DNA from: Erythrobacter sp. F6033
Lineage (GTDB): Bacteria > Pseudomonadota > Alphaproteobacteria > Sphingomonadales > Sphingomonadaceae
Length of the DNA stretch: 64,000 bases
NCBI RefSeq assembly: GCF_023016005.1
Contig: NZ_JALKAZ010000001.1
Location: 2,046,001 to 2,110,000, forward strand
Direction of reading: 5' to 3'
Part shown: piece after piece, positions 37,275-47,947 of the stretch
Numbering within the stretch: the first letter of the stretch is position 1
Layout of the letters: every line of letters starts with the position of its first letter
Position numbers and translations under genes: made by a program
The notes under the pieces: generated by a model
Seen by the model: only the letters and a program-made list of their open reading frames with translations
Told to the model about the DNA's origin: nothing
Database searches by the model: none

Positions 37275-37411
37275 TTCAATGTCAGCTAATCAATTCTGAG
37301 AATGCGAATAGCCCCATGGGTCTGAACGCAGGGCGAATAGCCTTGCGTTCACGCCGAGCCGAGAACTTCAAATGCTAAGGCGAACCGAAGAGCAGCCGTC
37401 AGCTTCTCTCA

Positions 37412-39181
37412 TTACTGATTGTTTTGCCGACCAAGAAAACGCGGGATGCTGAGCGCTGGTGCATCATCACCATCGCTATCATCATCTTCGCCGTCCTCAT
37501 TCTCGTCCGAACCAGTCCGCGAAAGGTTCGCCATACGCTCGAACAGCGTGCTTCCACCAGCAGCTCCGCCGCCACCAGCCTGACCTGCATCGGCACCGCC
37601 GTCGCTCGCTTCACCGTCAGCGCCGCCGCCCAAGAGACTGCGTCTGCGTCCGCCAAGACGTGCCTCAACCGGCTTGTCTTCTTCTGCCAAACGATCGGCA
37701 TCAGAAAGGATTTCGTCGTTGCTGTCGCCCGCTGCCAGTTCACCTGTCAGGTCAAGCGTGCCCTCGTCGGCGCCCTCAGCAAAGCCTTCATCATCGGCTT
37801 GACCGTACAGGCTATCATCAGCCGGATCGGCCAGTTCTGCGTCGTCAGCTGTCGACAAATCATATGGCTCTTCTTCGACACCGCGAAGGCCAGCGAGTGG
37901 ATCGACGATGCCATCAACATCGTCGTCTTCCTCTCCCATATCGTCACCAGCCTGCATGCCGCTCAAATCGAACGGCTCGGCTTCGTTGGAGAGTTCGGGT
38001 TCTTTTTCCAGCTCTGGTTCTGGTTCTGGCTCCGGTTCGGCTTCGAATTCCGGCACTTCCGGAGCCGTCAGCGTCAGAGGCTCTTGCTCCTCAACCTCCA
38101 CCGGTGCTGGCTCTTCGGCCACCTCATTATCTTCGGGAAGCTCAAGCACAGGCCGCTTTGGCGCGCGCGAACTGGAAAGCGAAACCGCCGCAGAGCTATC
38201 AGCTTGCCCTGCAGCGCCAGGTTCAATTCCCGTAGCGACAACAGAAACTCGGATTTTACCATCAAGGTCAGGATTAAACGCGCTTCCCCAGATGATATTT
38301 GCATCTTCATCAACGAGCTCGCGAATATGGTTCGCAGCCTCATCAACTTCGAGAAGCTTCATGTCCTCGCCGCCGATGATCGAGATGATCACACCTTTGG
38401 CGCCCTGCATGCTGACACCGTCGAGCAGCGGGTTGGCGATGGCTTGCTCTGCAGCATCCAGAGCGCGCGTTTCGCCTTCACCCTCGCCCGTACCCATCAT
38501 CGCTTTACCCATCTCGCTCATAACAGAGCGGACATCGGCAAAGTCGAGGTTGATAAGACCCGGCATAACCATGAGATCGGTGATCGAGCGAACACCTTGT
38601 TGCAGGACTTCATCAGCAAGCTCGAAAGCTTCTTTGAAAGTCGTTTCAGCTTTCGCGATTAGGAACAGGTTCTGGTTCGGAATTACGATCAGAGTGTCGA
38701 CGTGGTCCTGAAGCTCGGCGATGCCAGCTTCCGCAGCACGCATGCGGCGCGTGCCTTCGAACAAGAATGGCTTGGTCACAACACCAACGGTCAACACGCC
38801 TTTGCGACGTGCGGCCTCTGCAATGACTGGAGCAGCGCCCGTACCGGTGCCGCCGCCCATGCCAGCCGCGATGAAGACCATGTTGACGCCCTCAAGCGCT
38901 TCTTCGACTTCGGCTACGGTTTCTTCAGCAGCGGCTTTGCCGACTTCTGGCCGGGCACCCGCGCCAAGGCCGCCTGTAATATCAGGACCAAGCTGGATGC
39001 GTTTTTCGGCAGGGCTGCTGCTCAATGCCTGCGCATCGGTGTTCGCAACAATGAACTCGACGCCTTCGATTTCTGAAGCGATCATGTTCGCAATCGCGTT
39101 GCCGCCCGCGCCGCCGATCCCGACCACAGTGATGCGGGGGCGAAGATCGTCAATGACTGCTGGTCCGATATTGATGCTCAT
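37412..39181 (-). CDS. ftsZ: Cell division protein FtsZ
   Basis: A 589-residue tubulin homologue forming the Z ring. The GTPase domain covers about 15-325, with GGAGGNAI near the N-terminus, the tubulin signature GGGTGTG at 109-115 and the T7 loop [11 protein letters not shown]. The linker from about 330 to 570 is very long and acidic (repeats of EPEP, DD and EE), then comes the conserved C-terminal peptide around [10 protein letters not shown], which binds FtsA. The usual length is about 380-500 residues, so the extra length is all linker. It is preceded by a 179-base gap after ftsA, which suggests its own promoter. Confidence 0.97.
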   Translation of the reverse strand: MSINIGPAVIDDLRPRITVVGIGGAGGNAIANMIASEIEGVEFIVANTDAQALSSSPAEKRIQLGPDITGGLGAGARPEVGKAAAEETVAEVEEALEGVNMVFIAAGMGGGTGTGAAPVIAEAARRKGVLTVGVVTKPFLFEGTRRMRAAEAGIAELQDHVDTLIVIPNQNLFLIAKAETTFKEAFELADEVLQQGVRSITDLMVMPGLINLDFADVRSVMSEMGKAMMGTGEGEGETRALDAAEQAIANPLLDGVSMQGAKGVIISIIGGEDMKLLEVDEAANHIRELVDEDANIIWGSAFNPDLDGKIRVSVVATGIEPGAAGQADSSAAVSLSSSRAPKRPVLELPEDNEVAEEPAPVEVEEQEPLTLTAPEVPEFEAEPEPEPEPELEKEPELSNEAEPFDLSGMQAGDDMGEEDDDVDGIVDPLAGLRGVEEEPYDLSTADDAELADPADDSLYGQADDEGFAEGADEGTLDLTGELAAGDSNDEILSDADRLAEEDKPVEARLGGRRRSLLGGGADGEASDGGADAGQAGGGGAAGGSTLFERMANLSRTGSDENEDGEDDDSDGDDAPALSIPRFLGRQNNQ

Positions 39182-39360
39182 TTTGCTTTTCCTCTAAGCC
39201 GACGGGGCGCCCCTGTTTTATCTGCCGCCTGGTCTTGCTTTTTACTCAATTCGCTTGTGCCACATACGATAGGCGCCCGTTATACCGCAGAATTCCTTAT
39301 CCACAGTGGCTTATTAACCCTCATAGAGCACGCAGCGTCGTGTTAAAATCTCAATCGCTT

Positions 39361-40695
39361 TCAGAAATACTCTTTCATAGCTCGAAACAGACGCGTGAAA
39401 CTGAACGTGCTGGCCAAGCCTGTTGCGCTGCCCCGATACTCTCGATGACGCGCGCCGATCGCGCGAATGTCAATTGGATCGTCAGCAGCATAAAGACAAA
39501 GCCCCGCCAATGTTGCAAAGCCTGGTGTAGAATGTGCTTCCGGCAGTCCCGTAAGCGAAGGCGCTCTGCCAACCCGCACCGGCATGCCAAGCGCACTCTG
39601 GGTGAATTCTGCAAGGCCCGCCAGCTCTGCGCCGCCGCCTGTCAGCACAACTTGGCCTGCACGGGATCCCACAAAACCCATTTCTTTGAGAGACTTGCCG
39701 ACCTCCCGTGTCAGCTGTGAAAGCTGTTGAGTCACGACTGAGACCAATTCAGCGCGAGGGATACGGTTTTTCTCATCAGCACCGCGTGCGACAGGGCCGG
39801 AGCCATCTTCATCCCAACCGTCATTCGGGCCATTGACCGGGATCATTTCGCGATGATCAGACGGGCTGGCGATGGCGGAACCAGATACGCATTTCAAACG
39901 CTCTGCCTGAAACCGCCTGATGCCAAATGCACTAGCGATTGCATCGGTGATGTCGCCCGACCCCATCGCGATGGCGCGAAGGCCCAACAGCATGCCGCCT
40001 GCGAAAACGGAAACATTTGTAACATCGGATCCGATTTCGACCAAAGCGACGCCCAGCTCGCGTTCTTCGAGCGAAAGACAGGCATAGCCGGATGCGAGCG
40101 GAGCCGCGACGACTCCTTCAACCTCAAGATGTGCACTTTGCACCGCCTCCATCAGGTTGCGCACAGGCGCACCATCGGCCAGCATCACGTGAACATCCAC
40201 GCCCAGTCGCTCAGCGTGCAGGTTGCGAGGATTAGCCACACCATGCGCGCCATCCAACGTGTAATGCGCCGGCTGAGCGTGAAGCACAGTGCGGCCATCC
40301 GGCTGGATCATATCGCGCGCTGCGACCAGCAAATGCTCGACATCGTCTTCTTCGATACGGCGGCCGCCGATCTCGATTTCAACCTTTGAAACACGGCTTT
40401 TGAGACCAGCACCCGCGCAGGCGATCCAAACGCTCTGCACGCTTTGGCCTGCATTCTTTTCCGCCCGCTCGACCGCATCACGGATAGCATATGTGGCGGC
40501 CTTCATATCGGTGACATAGCCGCGCTTGATACCTTGGCTGGCGCGGTGGCCGGATCCGAGGACGATCAGATCGCCGGTTTCAGTCTCACCCATGATCATC
40601 GCGGAAATACGGAACGAACCGATGTTCACCGCGCCGAAAACCTTGGCGAGGCGCGCGCGAGAGATGTTGGGTTTGGTCTTGGCCGCGATGCTCAT
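39361..40695 (-). CDS. ftsA: Cell division protein FtsA
   Basis: A 444-residue actin-like membrane tether for FtsZ. The N-terminal AVNIGSFRISAMI, the SHM-type 1C subdomain after IKRGYVTDM, and the phosphate loop VVLTGGGAELAGL are visible. The last 15 residues (about STFSFTRLFRAMKEYF) form the amphipathic membrane-targeting helix. A probable insertion of about 30 polar residues (NGPNDGWDEDGSGPVARG) distinguishes it from E. coli FtsA. The start overlaps the ftsQ stop by ATGA. Confidence 0.96.
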   Translation of the reverse strand: MSIAAKTKPNISRARLAKVFGAVNIGSFRISAMIMGETETGDLIVLGSGHRASQGIKRGYVTDMKAATYAIRDAVERAEKNAGQSVQSVWIACAGAGLKSRVSKVEIEIGGRRIEEDDVEHLLVAARDMIQPDGRTVLHAQPAHYTLDGAHGVANPRNLHAERLGVDVHVMLADGAPVRNLMEAVQSAHLEVEGVVAAPLASGYACLSLEERELGVALVEIGSDVTNVSVFAGGMLLGLRAIAMGSGDITDAIASAFGIRRFQAERLKCVSGSAIASPSDHREMIPVNGPNDGWDEDGSGPVARGADEKNRIPRAELVSVVTQQLSQLTREVGKSLKEMGFVGSRAGQVVLTGGGAELAGLAEFTQSALGMPVRVGRAPSLTGLPEAHSTPGFATLAGLCLYAADDPIDIRAIGARHREYRGSATGLASTFSFTRLFRAMKEYF

Positions 40696-41600
40696 TGAGA
40701 ATTTCCAGCAAGAGAGACTTCTTCTGAGCGTCCGGGCACGCGCATGTAAATTCGCGGTGGATCGCGCATGTCGAAATTCGCAACCTTCCCGCCTAGCAAA
40801 CGGTTTTGTCCGTCCATGCGAGCGAATTTGACGAGCGCCGAGGCTGCTTCGTCTTCGCCTTCGGGAAGAGCGAGCACCTGATCGCTTTTAAAGGTCACGT
40901 TCCAGCGACGGTTTCCGATCCACTCTGCACCAGCAACTTGCGGCTGCAATGCAGGCGCTGCGGCGAGGAGGCGGTCCAAGTTACTGACCTGTTTGGCCGA
41001 ACCTAGTCCGGAAATACGAAGCTGGCCTTCAACCTTGTCCGCCGCAACCGGGGCAAGCTCGTGCCCCTCGGCGTCGATCAACACCAGCCGATCGGCCTTT
41101 TCCAGAACTGCATGCGGTTCACGCTCCACGATATCAATCGCCAGTGTATCCGGCAGCTGCACCGAAACGCGCGCATCCGCGACCCATGGCAGTTCGAGCA
41201 GATCGTCCCGCAGCTGTTCAATATCGACTTGCGGCATCGGCTGATCGCGGCGTGCCAGCGCGCGGGCATAGACTTCACGTTCATCCATGCGGTTGGTGCC
41301 GGTAACGCGGACTTGCCTCACTTCAAAACCGGCATCGGCGGCGACCTGAGCGACTTGCGCCTGAGCCATTGCCGGAACGCCAGCAAGGTTCGCAATGACC
41401 CACGCCAGAGCCACCGCTCCGCCGATGATGATCGCCAGCCAGATGCGGCTCCATTGTTCTTCGGTGAAAGGCAGAATGCCCATTGCACCATCGACAAAAC
41501 CGGTTGTCTTCGCTTTGGCCCGGCGAGCGCCAGCGGCGCGGCTTTGCGATTTCGCTGCGCGGCGAACACCTTTGCCACTCGAACGCTTGATTTTAGCCAT
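40692..41600 (-). CDS. ftsQ: Cell division protein FtsQ
   Basis: A 302-residue bitopic protein. About 50 very basic residues form the cytoplasmic tail, followed by a transmembrane helix (IWLAIIIGGAVALAWVIANL) and a periplasmic POTRA domain (FEVRQVRVTGTNRMDEREVY) with the beta domain behind it. FtsQ links early and late divisome parts through FtsL/FtsB. The ATG at 41598-41600 overlaps ddl by eight bases. The N-terminal tail is longer and more basic than in E. coli. Confidence 0.94.
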   Translation of the reverse strand: MAKIKRSSGKGVRRAAKSQSRAAGARRAKAKTTGFVDGAMGILPFTEEQWSRIWLAIIIGGAVALAWVIANLAGVPAMAQAQVAQVAADAGFEVRQVRVTGTNRMDEREVYARALARRDQPMPQVDIEQLRDDLLELPWVADARVSVQLPDTLAIDIVEREPHAVLEKADRLVLIDAEGHELAPVAADKVEGQLRISGLGSAKQVSNLDRLLAAAPALQPQVAGAEWIGNRRWNVTFKSDQVLALPEGEDEAASALVKFARMDGQNRLLGGKVANFDMRDPPRIYMRVPGRSEEVSLAGNSQ

Positions 41601-42570
41601 GGGCGCCTTCTGTCTGTTTTGCCTTGTGCACACGGAGAGCTTCGCGAACGATCATGTCGCATAGCTCGGGATAGTCGATACCAGCATGACGGGCCTGCTC
41701 GGGTACAAGGCTGAGCGGAGTCATGCCCGGCTGTGTGTTGGTTTCTAGCACGAAAAGGCCTTCTTCGCCCTGTTCGTCATCCCAGCGATAGTCGGTTCTG
41801 CTCGTCCCGTGACAACCGAGCAGTTTGTGCGCGCGGATAGCATAGTCTTCGCACAGAGCGGCGATTTCAGCGGGAATTGCCGCCGGGCAAACATGTTGAG
41901 TGCGGCCCTCGGTGTATTTGTGTTCGTAATCGTAGAAGCCGGTTTCAATAATGAGCTCAGTCACGCCAAGCGCGCGAGGACCATCGGGGCCATCAATCAC
42001 TGCGGTCGTCAGTTCGCGGCCCTTGATAAAGGGCTCGGCAAGAAGCTCGTCAAATTCCTGCCACGGCCCTTTAGCGGTGGCCGCAATCGGATTTCCGACA
42101 TTGCTGTCTTCAGTCACAATCGCAACGCCGACTGATGAGCCTTCATTGACAGGTTTGAGCACGTAGGGACGCGGCAACGGATCGCGCTCGTACAGCTCAT
42201 TGGAAGGCACGATGCGTCCACCCGGCATCGGGATGCCATGCGGGACCAACGCTTGTTTGGTCAGTTGCTTGTCGATCGCGATTACGGAGGTCGCCACACC
42301 TGAATGGGTATAGGGTATGCCCATCAGATCGAGCATACCCTGAACTGTGCCGTCTTCACCCGGGACCCCGTGGAGAGCGTTAAACACAACGTCGGGAGCG
42401 GCTTCCGCGATTTTCTGCGCCACATCGCGGCCCATATCGATTTCGGTAACGCGGTGCCCTTTGCTTTCGAGAGCATCGGCAACGCCCGCGCCGCTCATCA
42501 AAGACACTTCGCGCTCATTGGCCCAGCCACCCATCAAGACGGCAATGTGGAGAGGCGATTTATCGATCAT
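41593..42570 (-). CDS. ddl: D-alanine--D-alanine ligase
   Basis: A 325-residue ATP-grasp ligase making the D-Ala-D-Ala dipeptide for peptidoglycan. Visible parts are HIAVLMGGWANEREVSLMSG (N-terminal domain), NALHGVPGEDGTVQG, KPVNEGSSVGVAIV and the metal-binding region FVLETNTQPGMTPLSLVPEQ. The Ser-Val-Gly loop fits a D-alanine ligase, not the D-lactate type. It starts within the stop of the DUF4262 gene and ends within the ftsQ start. Confidence 0.96.
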   Translation of the reverse strand: MIDKSPLHIAVLMGGWANEREVSLMSGAGVADALESKGHRVTEIDMGRDVAQKIAEAAPDVVFNALHGVPGEDGTVQGMLDLMGIPYTHSGVATSVIAIDKQLTKQALVPHGIPMPGGRIVPSNELYERDPLPRPYVLKPVNEGSSVGVAIVTEDSNVGNPIAATAKGPWQEFDELLAEPFIKGRELTTAVIDGPDGPRALGVTELIIETGFYDYEHKYTEGRTQHVCPAAIPAEIAALCEDYAIRAHKLLGCHGTSRTDYRWDDEQGEEGLFVLETNTQPGMTPLSLVPEQARHAGIDYPELCDMIVREALRVHKAKQTEGAHG

Positions 42571-43082
42571 ATTGCTGCCTCATACAGTGCCGGCTGGTCC
42601 GCTTTGACCCAACCTTCGCAGCCGTCTCCCCAAGGGAAGACACCCTTTGAATCCGGCCAAACCAGCATCGCAACATCTTCGAGATCAGAGTTCATCTGGG
42701 TCCGATGGAACCAGATAGCCGAATTAAAGAAAGCGTCAGTGATGTTGCTCGGATCGACCATTCTTACGATCCCATCATAGTCACCGAAGAAGCTGTCGAG
42801 GCGCGTTCCTTCGTCGAGCTTCTGACCCGCCGCGCACAGCGCAAGAAGCTGGTTGATGGCAGGACCGCAAAAATCACCGGGAAGGCCGAAGATAACAACT
42901 TCAGGCACGCCGGGGCGGCCTGTCTTCGCCAAAGTCTTCGTAAATCCGATCGAGTATACGAAGTTGGGGTGTTCGTCGTCAGGATCGAAAACTCCGTTTA
43001 GATGGCAACCATGCTTTTCAACGTTTGATATGAGATCGCGTTCAAACTTCGACAAATTATCTTTCTTGAACCAATTTCTCAT
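42567..43082 (-). CDS. DUF4262 protein inside the murein operon
   Basis: A 171-residue soluble protein. Its core resembles DUF4262: ISNVEKHGCHLNGVF, FVYSIGFTKT, EVVIFGLPGDFCGPAINQL and a C-terminal VWPDSKGVFPWGDGCEGW. DUF4262 has no known function and is usually not tied to any pathway. Here it lies between murB and ddl, with ATGA overlaps on both sides, so its ribosomes are supplied by murB translation and passed on to ddl. The start MRNWFK is chosen because of that overlap; longer frames run antisense-like through murB. Base composition matches the neighbours. A cell-wall role is inferred from position alone. Confidence 0.85.
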   Translation of the reverse strand: MRNWFKKDNLSKFERDLISNVEKHGCHLNGVFDPDDEHPNFVYSIGFTKTLAKTGRPGVPEVVIFGLPGDFCGPAINQLLALCAAGQKLDEGTRLDSFFGDYDGIVRMVDPSNITDAFFNSAIWFHRTQMNSDLEDVAMLVWPDSKGVFPWGDGCEGWVKADQPALYEAAI

Positions 43083-44053
43083 GGCCGACCCACCCGTTGG
43101 ATTTCCCATTCGAGCGTGACACCGGATTGTTTGTAGACCCGCTCGCGCACTTCTTCGCCTAGGGCTTCGATATCTGCGCTGGTGGCATTGCCGGTGTTGA
43201 TCAGGAAATTGGTGTGTTTTTCGCTCACTTGCGCCCCGCCAATCTGAAAGCCTCTGCAACCGGCTGCATCGACGAGTTGCCACGCCTTGCCGCCTTCGGG
43301 GTTTTTGAATGTAGAGCCGCCGGTCTTCGTCCGCAGTGGCTGAGACTCTTCGCGAGCCTGCGCGATCCGGTCCATTTCTGCGCCAATATCATCCGGCTTC
43401 CCTGGAACGCCCTTAAAGCGCGCAGAGACAACAACGGCGCCTTCCGGCAATGCGGAATGACGGTATGTGTACTGAAGATCGACAACAGGCAGTGTCGCAA
43501 GCTCGCCATCGGGCATAATAACATCGCAATCGATCAGGATGTCGGCAACTTCCCGGCCATACGCGCCGCCGTTCATACGGACAAAACCGCCGACTGTGCC
43601 CGGAATACCGCGTAAGAATTCCAATCCGGCAATGCCCGCATCGCGGGCTTTCGAAGCTGCGAGAATACCGGGGGCGCCGCCTCCGCAGGTCACTTCAAGT
43701 TCGCCAGTGACTTCTACGCCAGCGAACGGCTTGCCCAACCGAACAACAACGCCTGGTACGCCGCCATCGCGTATAATCAGGTTTGAACCCAGCCCGAGCG
43801 CCATGACCGGCATCGTCCCGCCGAGCCGCTCCATAAACAGTTTGAGATCGTCCAGATCAGCCGGCTCAAACAGCCAATCGGCCTTACCGCCTGTCTTAAA
43901 CCAAACGAGTTTGGCCAATGGCGCGTTACAGGTCAGATTGCCTCGAACGTCATCGAGCGAGACAGGCGCAGCAACCGCGCCTTCGACCGTACATGTCGGC
44001 GCCGCGCCAGTGTCTCTGTCAAACCAGTCGTCAGGTTGCTCCATTGCGATCAT
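43079..44053 (-). CDS. murB: UDP-N-acetylenolpyruvoylglucosamine reductase
   Basis: A 324-residue FAD enzyme reducing UDP-GlcNAc-enolpyruvate to UDP-MurNAc. FAD-binding text includes [29 protein letters not shown] and [21 protein letters not shown]; the proton-donor Ser is in [10 protein letters not shown], and the C-terminal domain has [20 protein letters not shown]. The N-terminal 30 residues before DVRGN are extra and may be unstructured; a second ATG three codons on is an alternative start. The start overlaps the murC stop by four bases. Confidence 0.95.
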   Translation of the reverse strand: MIAMEQPDDWFDRDTGAAPTCTVEGAVAAPVSLDDVRGNLTCNAPLAKLVWFKTGGKADWLFEPADLDDLKLFMERLGGTMPVMALGLGSNLIIRDGGVPGVVVRLGKPFAGVEVTGELEVTCGGGAPGILAASKARDAGIAGLEFLRGIPGTVGGFVRMNGGAYGREVADILIDCDVIMPDGELATLPVVDLQYTYRHSALPEGAVVVSARFKGVPGKPDDIGAEMDRIAQAREESQPLRTKTGGSTFKNPEGGKAWQLVDAAGCRGFQIGGAQVSEKHTNFLINTGNATSADIEALGEEVRERVYKQSGVTLEWEIQRVGRP

Positions 44054-45474
44054 GAGCCCCGCTTTGATTCAATCGCGGACGCAAGGCCAGCCGCCCAACG
44101 GGTGATATCCCCCGCGCCAAGACAAACGATAATATCGCCCTGCTCGATTTCGTGTGCCAGCGTGCTCGCAAGCTCATTCTCATCGGCGATTGTGGCGGCA
44201 GATCGGTGCCCGCGTGATTTCAGGCCGGCGACCAAGCCGGCAGCATCGGCGCCCTCAATCGGTTCCTCGCCTGCCTCATAAACTGGCGTTACATAGACGA
44301 TATCCGCATCGTTGAAGCAGGTTTGGAAGTCATCCATCAGATCGTTGAGACGCGTGTATCGGTGTGGCTGAGCCACCGCGATGACGCGCCCATCAGGAAC
44401 CGCTTCACGCGCCGCACCAAGGACCGCGCGAATTTCGACAGGGTGGTGAGCATAGTCATCAATCACACTCACGCCGCTGCCTGCGACGTCAATGGACCCG
44501 ACTTTGGTAAAGCGGCGGCGCACACCGCCAAAGCTACCAAAACCGTTTTTGATAACCTCGTCAGCGCAGCCCATTTCGATCGCGACAGCGATGGCGGCAA
44601 GCGCGTTTTGGACGTTGTGTCGGCCCGGCATCGGCAGATGCACGCCTTCAATCCGGCGATCTTCCTCGCCGCGCTGACGCACGATCACGTCAAACGTATT
44701 TCCGCCTTCATTGGGGCGAACGTTCACCCCGCAAATGTCGGCTTGGAGAGAGAAACCATAGGTCACAACCTTACGGTCACGCACATTGCCGATGACAGCC
44801 TGAACCTCTGGATGGTCAACGCACAGGATCGCTGCGCCATAAAAGGGCACGTTGTGAATGAACTCTACAAAAGCCTTCTTCACACCGTCAAAGTCACCGT
44901 AGTGATCGAGATGTTCGGGATCGATATTTGTGACAACAGCAATCGTACCATCGAGCCGCAGGAAGCTGCCGTCGCTTTCATCGGCTTCAACAACCATCCA
45001 ATCGCTATCGCCGAGACGCGCATTGGAGCCGTATTGTTCAATAATCCCGCCATTAATGACGGTCGGATCAACATTGCCCGCATCCAGAAGAGCCGCGATC
45101 ATGCTGGTTGTCGTGGTTTTCCCATGCGTGCCAGCGACAGCTACGGTCGACTTCAAACGCATCAATTCGGCAAGCATTTCAGCCCGGCGAACGACAGGAA
45201 TGCGGTTTTCGAGCGCGTAAGCGACTTCGGGATTTGTCCGGCGCACGGCGGTTGAGGTCACAACTACTGCTGCGCCTTCCACGTTTTCCGCAGCGTGCCC
45301 GATTTCAATTCTCACGCCGCGTGAACGCAGCCGCTCAACCACAGGGCCTTCTTTGATATCGCTGCCCTGAACCGAATAGCCGATATTGGCCATCACCTCA
45401 GCGATGCCCGACATCCCGATGCCGCCAATGCCGACGAAGTGGATCGTGCCTATGTCGGTGCCGACACCTTTCAT
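44050..45474 (-). CDS. murC: UDP-N-acetylmuramate--L-alanine ligase
   Basis: A 474-residue Mur ligase adding the first stem-peptide residue. The N-terminal Rossmann part begins [18 protein letters not shown], the ATP loop is [13 protein letters not shown], and the C-terminal domain has [14 protein letters not shown] and [13 protein letters not shown], which are specific for MurC. It overlaps murG and murB by four bases each. Confidence 0.97.
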   Translation of the reverse strand: MKGVGTDIGTIHFVGIGGIGMSGIAEVMANIGYSVQGSDIKEGPVVERLRSRGVRIEIGHAAENVEGAAVVVTSTAVRRTNPEVAYALENRIPVVRRAEMLAELMRLKSTVAVAGTHGKTTTTSMIAALLDAGNVDPTVINGGIIEQYGSNARLGDSDWMVVEADESDGSFLRLDGTIAVVTNIDPEHLDHYGDFDGVKKAFVEFIHNVPFYGAAILCVDHPEVQAVIGNVRDRKVVTYGFSLQADICGVNVRPNEGGNTFDVIVRQRGEEDRRIEGVHLPMPGRHNVQNALAAIAVAIEMGCADEVIKNGFGSFGGVRRRFTKVGSIDVAGSGVSVIDDYAHHPVEIRAVLGAAREAVPDGRVIAVAQPHRYTRLNDLMDDFQTCFNDADIVYVTPVYEAGEEPIEGADAAGLVAGLKSRGHRSAATIADENELASTLAHEIEQGDIIVCLGAGDITRWAAGLASAIESKRGS

Positions 45475-46706
45475 GCTGCGACATCCTTTGCCGGGTCACG
45501 GGTAGCCGTTTGTGTTTTCGTTGCGACCGTGACCGCGCGGGGATTGGCCTCACCCACGCGAACAACATCCATCAGATCTATACCCGCCATGCTTTCGACC
45601 AGATCGGCCAGATCTTTCGCCGCATCAGGGTAACCGCAGTTCCATGCGCCATGCGCGGCGTTGGCAAGGCTCGACGGATTCTGCGCCATCGCCTGTATCT
45701 GTTTCGCGAGCTCCTTGGGAGTAAAGCTGCTCTGGCGGATCATCCGCGCACCACCCGCTTTCACCACATCGCGCGTATTCACCGCCTGATGATCGTCGGT
45801 TGCGATCGGCAACGGCACAAGAATTGCCGGCCGACCCACTGCCGTCAGCTCTGCAATCGTTGATGCGCCTGCGCGCCCGATAAACAGATGCGTATCGGCG
45901 AGCCGTTCGTGCATATCTTCGAAATAGGTCCCGAGCTCAGCGGCGATGTCATGAGCGGCATAGCGTTCACGCACGCGGTCGACATCCTCGCTGCGGCATT
46001 GCTGTGTCACCTGAAGGCGCGCCCGCAATCCATCGGGAAGCATCGAAAGCCCGTCTGGCACCACATCAGATAGAACACTCGCGCCTTGGCTGCCGCCGGT
46101 TACAAGGACACGCAGCAACCCGTCCTCGTTGAATGGTGGGAATTCCTGATCGCGCAGAGCCAGAACTTCCTCACGAACAGGATTACCCACCAGATGCGTT
46201 TTACCAGCGTATTTTGCGGGCTTAAGCCGCTCTACTTTTGAATAGGATGTCGCAATGGCTTCCACGCGGCTGGCCAAGAGGCGATTGACCCGTCCCAGCA
46301 CCGCGTTTTGCTCATGAACGATACTCGGGATCTTGGCCGATGTTGCGGCCAATAATGCAGGCAATGCCGGATAGCCGCCAAAGCCGACGACAGCGCTTGG
46401 CTCAAAGCTCTCGAACAGCCGCAGCGCCATATTGCGCCCTTCAAGAACCGCGCGCACGCCGCTGATCCAATTCAGCGGGTTCTTCCCGAACCGGCCCGCA
46501 GGCAGGACATGCGCGGTCAGGCTGTCCGGCTTCCCCGGAATGTTGGCCCCGCGATCATCGGTGATCAGCGCAACATGATGTCCGCGCGCCTCCAATTCGG
46601 TCGCAAGCGCAAACGCCGGGATCAAGTGCCCGCCCGTGCCTCCTGCGGCGAGGACGAAATGCCGACTGGCGCCAGTGGCCACTGTCTGCGTTGTCTCGCT
46701 GTTCAT
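45471..46706 (-). CDS. murG: Undecaprenyldiphospho-muramoylpentapeptide GlcNAc transferase
   Basis: A 411-residue GT28 enzyme converting lipid I to lipid II at the cytoplasmic face. The N-terminal loop [20 protein letters not shown] binds the phosphate of the lipid, and the C-terminal half has [13 protein letters not shown] and [21 protein letters not shown] for UDP-GlcNAc. About 40 C-terminal residues after the domain are extra compared with E. coli and end in AKDVAA. It is coupled to ftsW upstream and murC downstream. Confidence 0.96.
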   Translation of the reverse strand: MNSETTQTVATGASRHFVLAAGGTGGHLIPAFALATELEARGHHVALITDDRGANIPGKPDSLTAHVLPAGRFGKNPLNWISGVRAVLEGRNMALRLFESFEPSAVVGFGGYPALPALLAATSAKIPSIVHEQNAVLGRVNRLLASRVEAIATSYSKVERLKPAKYAGKTHLVGNPVREEVLALRDQEFPPFNEDGLLRVLVTGGSQGASVLSDVVPDGLSMLPDGLRARLQVTQQCRSEDVDRVRERYAAHDIAAELGTYFEDMHERLADTHLFIGRAGASTIAELTAVGRPAILVPLPIATDDHQAVNTRDVVKAGGARMIRQSSFTPKELAKQIQAMAQNPSSLANAAHGAWNCGYPDAAKDLADLVESMAGIDLMDVVRVGEANPRAVTVATKTQTATRDPAKDVAA

Positions 46707-47947
46707 GCGCGTTCCTCCCTGTGACCACTCTTGGGCCGGTCGAATAAGTCTTTCAGCCCGCTGCTTTCACGTTCAAGGAACGGGTTGCGACGAGTAATCG
46801 CAAGCAACAGCCCTACCGTAAAACACACGGCCAGCGTGGATGAGCCGCCATAGCTGATCAAAGGCAGTGTCATTCCCTTTGATGGGAACAGCTGCAGGTT
46901 CACCAGAATATTGATGAACGCCTGACCACCGATCTGGGTAACCAACCCCGCCCCTGCGAGGAGGGCGAACAGGTTCTCCTCGTCCACCAAACGCATCAAC
47001 GCCTTTCCGATAATGGCCAGATAAAGGAGAACAATGAGCCCGCACATTAACAGTCCGAATTCTTCGCCAATAACCGAGAAAATGTAATCAGTGTGAGGTT
47101 CAGGCAAGTTCATCTTGCGAACACCGAGCCAGAGGCCGCTACCGGTCCATCCGCCCGAAAGCAAAGTGCGCTGGGCAAGATCGACCTGATCAAAGGCAGT
47201 GCCTCCGCCAAGGAAGGAATCGATGCGGTAGCGCGCGTTGTCATACAGGAAATAGGTTGCAGTCAGACCCACGAGCCCAGCCCCGATAAGCGCGCTTATC
47301 CGTTGAATGGAAACACCGGCAAGTAGCACAAGCACAAACCAGATACCGCCAAACAGGATTGTCGCACCTAGGTTCGGCTGCAGCATCAAGAGACCAGCTA
47401 TGAGAGCCATGATCGCCGTCACAAAAGTCAGCACTGGCAAGTTCTGATCCCGCAATTTCCAGCTAAGAATCCATGCGAGCATCACTGCAAAACCGGGCTT
47501 TAGAAACTCCGATGGTTGAAGCGACATGCCGAACTCTAGCCAGCGGCGCGCGCCATTCTTTTCCACACCGATGATCGGCACGAGGAAAAGCAGTAACAGA
47601 AACCCAACAAAGACAAGAATTCCAAGTCGGCGAGCCGTATCGCGGTCCATAAATGACACGAAGATCATCCCACCAATGCCCATCACCTGCCACATAATGT
47701 GCTGGCGCAAATAGTGGAACTCACCCACTTCGACCCCGCGGCGCGCCAACTGTTCCGAGGCTGCCGGCGCGGCAGCAGCGACTGCCACTGTGCCCAAGGC
47801 CATGACCAACAAGATCAGGAACAACAGCCACTTGTCGATTTCACGCCACCAGATGCGGACATGCTCGCTCAGCTTCCGGTTCGTTGGGACAGGCGCGTGG
47901 AATGCCCTGTCGCCGCGTGGAACGGCGATTGTTCCGTCACCACTCAT
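46703..47947 (-). CDS. ftsW: Peptidoglycan glycosyltransferase FtsW
   Basis: A 414-residue SEDS protein with about ten membrane helices that polymerises septal glycan together with FtsI. Typical parts are AARRLGILVFVG, the LGATILFGGIWFVLVLLAG helix, and the conserved PLISYGGSSTLAVCFTVGLL near the end. A cytoplasmic N-terminal stretch of about 45 residues comes first. The ATG that overlaps the murD stop is chosen. FtsW, not RodA, follows from its place in the cluster. Confidence 0.95.
   Translation of the reverse strand: MSGDGTIAVPRGDRAFHAPVPTNRKLSEHVRIWWREIDKWLLFLILLVMALGTVAVAAAAPAASEQLARRGVEVGEFHYLRQHIMWQVMGIGGMIFVSFMDRDTARRLGILVFVGFLLLLFLVPIIGVEKNGARRWLEFGMSLQPSEFLKPGFAVMLAWILSWKLRDQNLPVLTFVTAIMALIAGLLMLQPNLGATILFGGIWFVLVLLAGVSIQRISALIGAGLVGLTATYFLYDNARYRIDSFLGGGTAFDQVDLAQRTLLSGGWTGSGLWLGVRKMNLPEPHTDYIFSVIGEEFGLLMCGLIVLLYLAIIGKALMRLVDEENLFALLAGAGLVTQIGGQAFINILVNLQLFPSKGMTLPLISYGGSSTLAVCFTVGLLLAITRRNPFLERESSGLKDLFDRPKSGHREERA

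Noticed and set aside
37424..38662. 412-codon open frame antisense to ftsZ
   Set aside because: It mirrors the acidic linker of ftsZ; its protein is low-complexity with no family resemblance, and the opposite strand is clearly coding.
39182..39360. CtrA-type sites (TTAA-N7-TTAA) before ftsZ
   Set aside because: Half sites such as TTAACC occur at about 39314 and TTAA at about 39343, but never with the seven-base spacing; the same is true before mraZ.
42567..43283. Longer start for the DUF4262 gene, 67 codons upstream
   Set aside because: The added part is an Arg-rich reading of the end of murB in another frame; the ATG that overlaps the murB stop fits the pattern of the other junctions.
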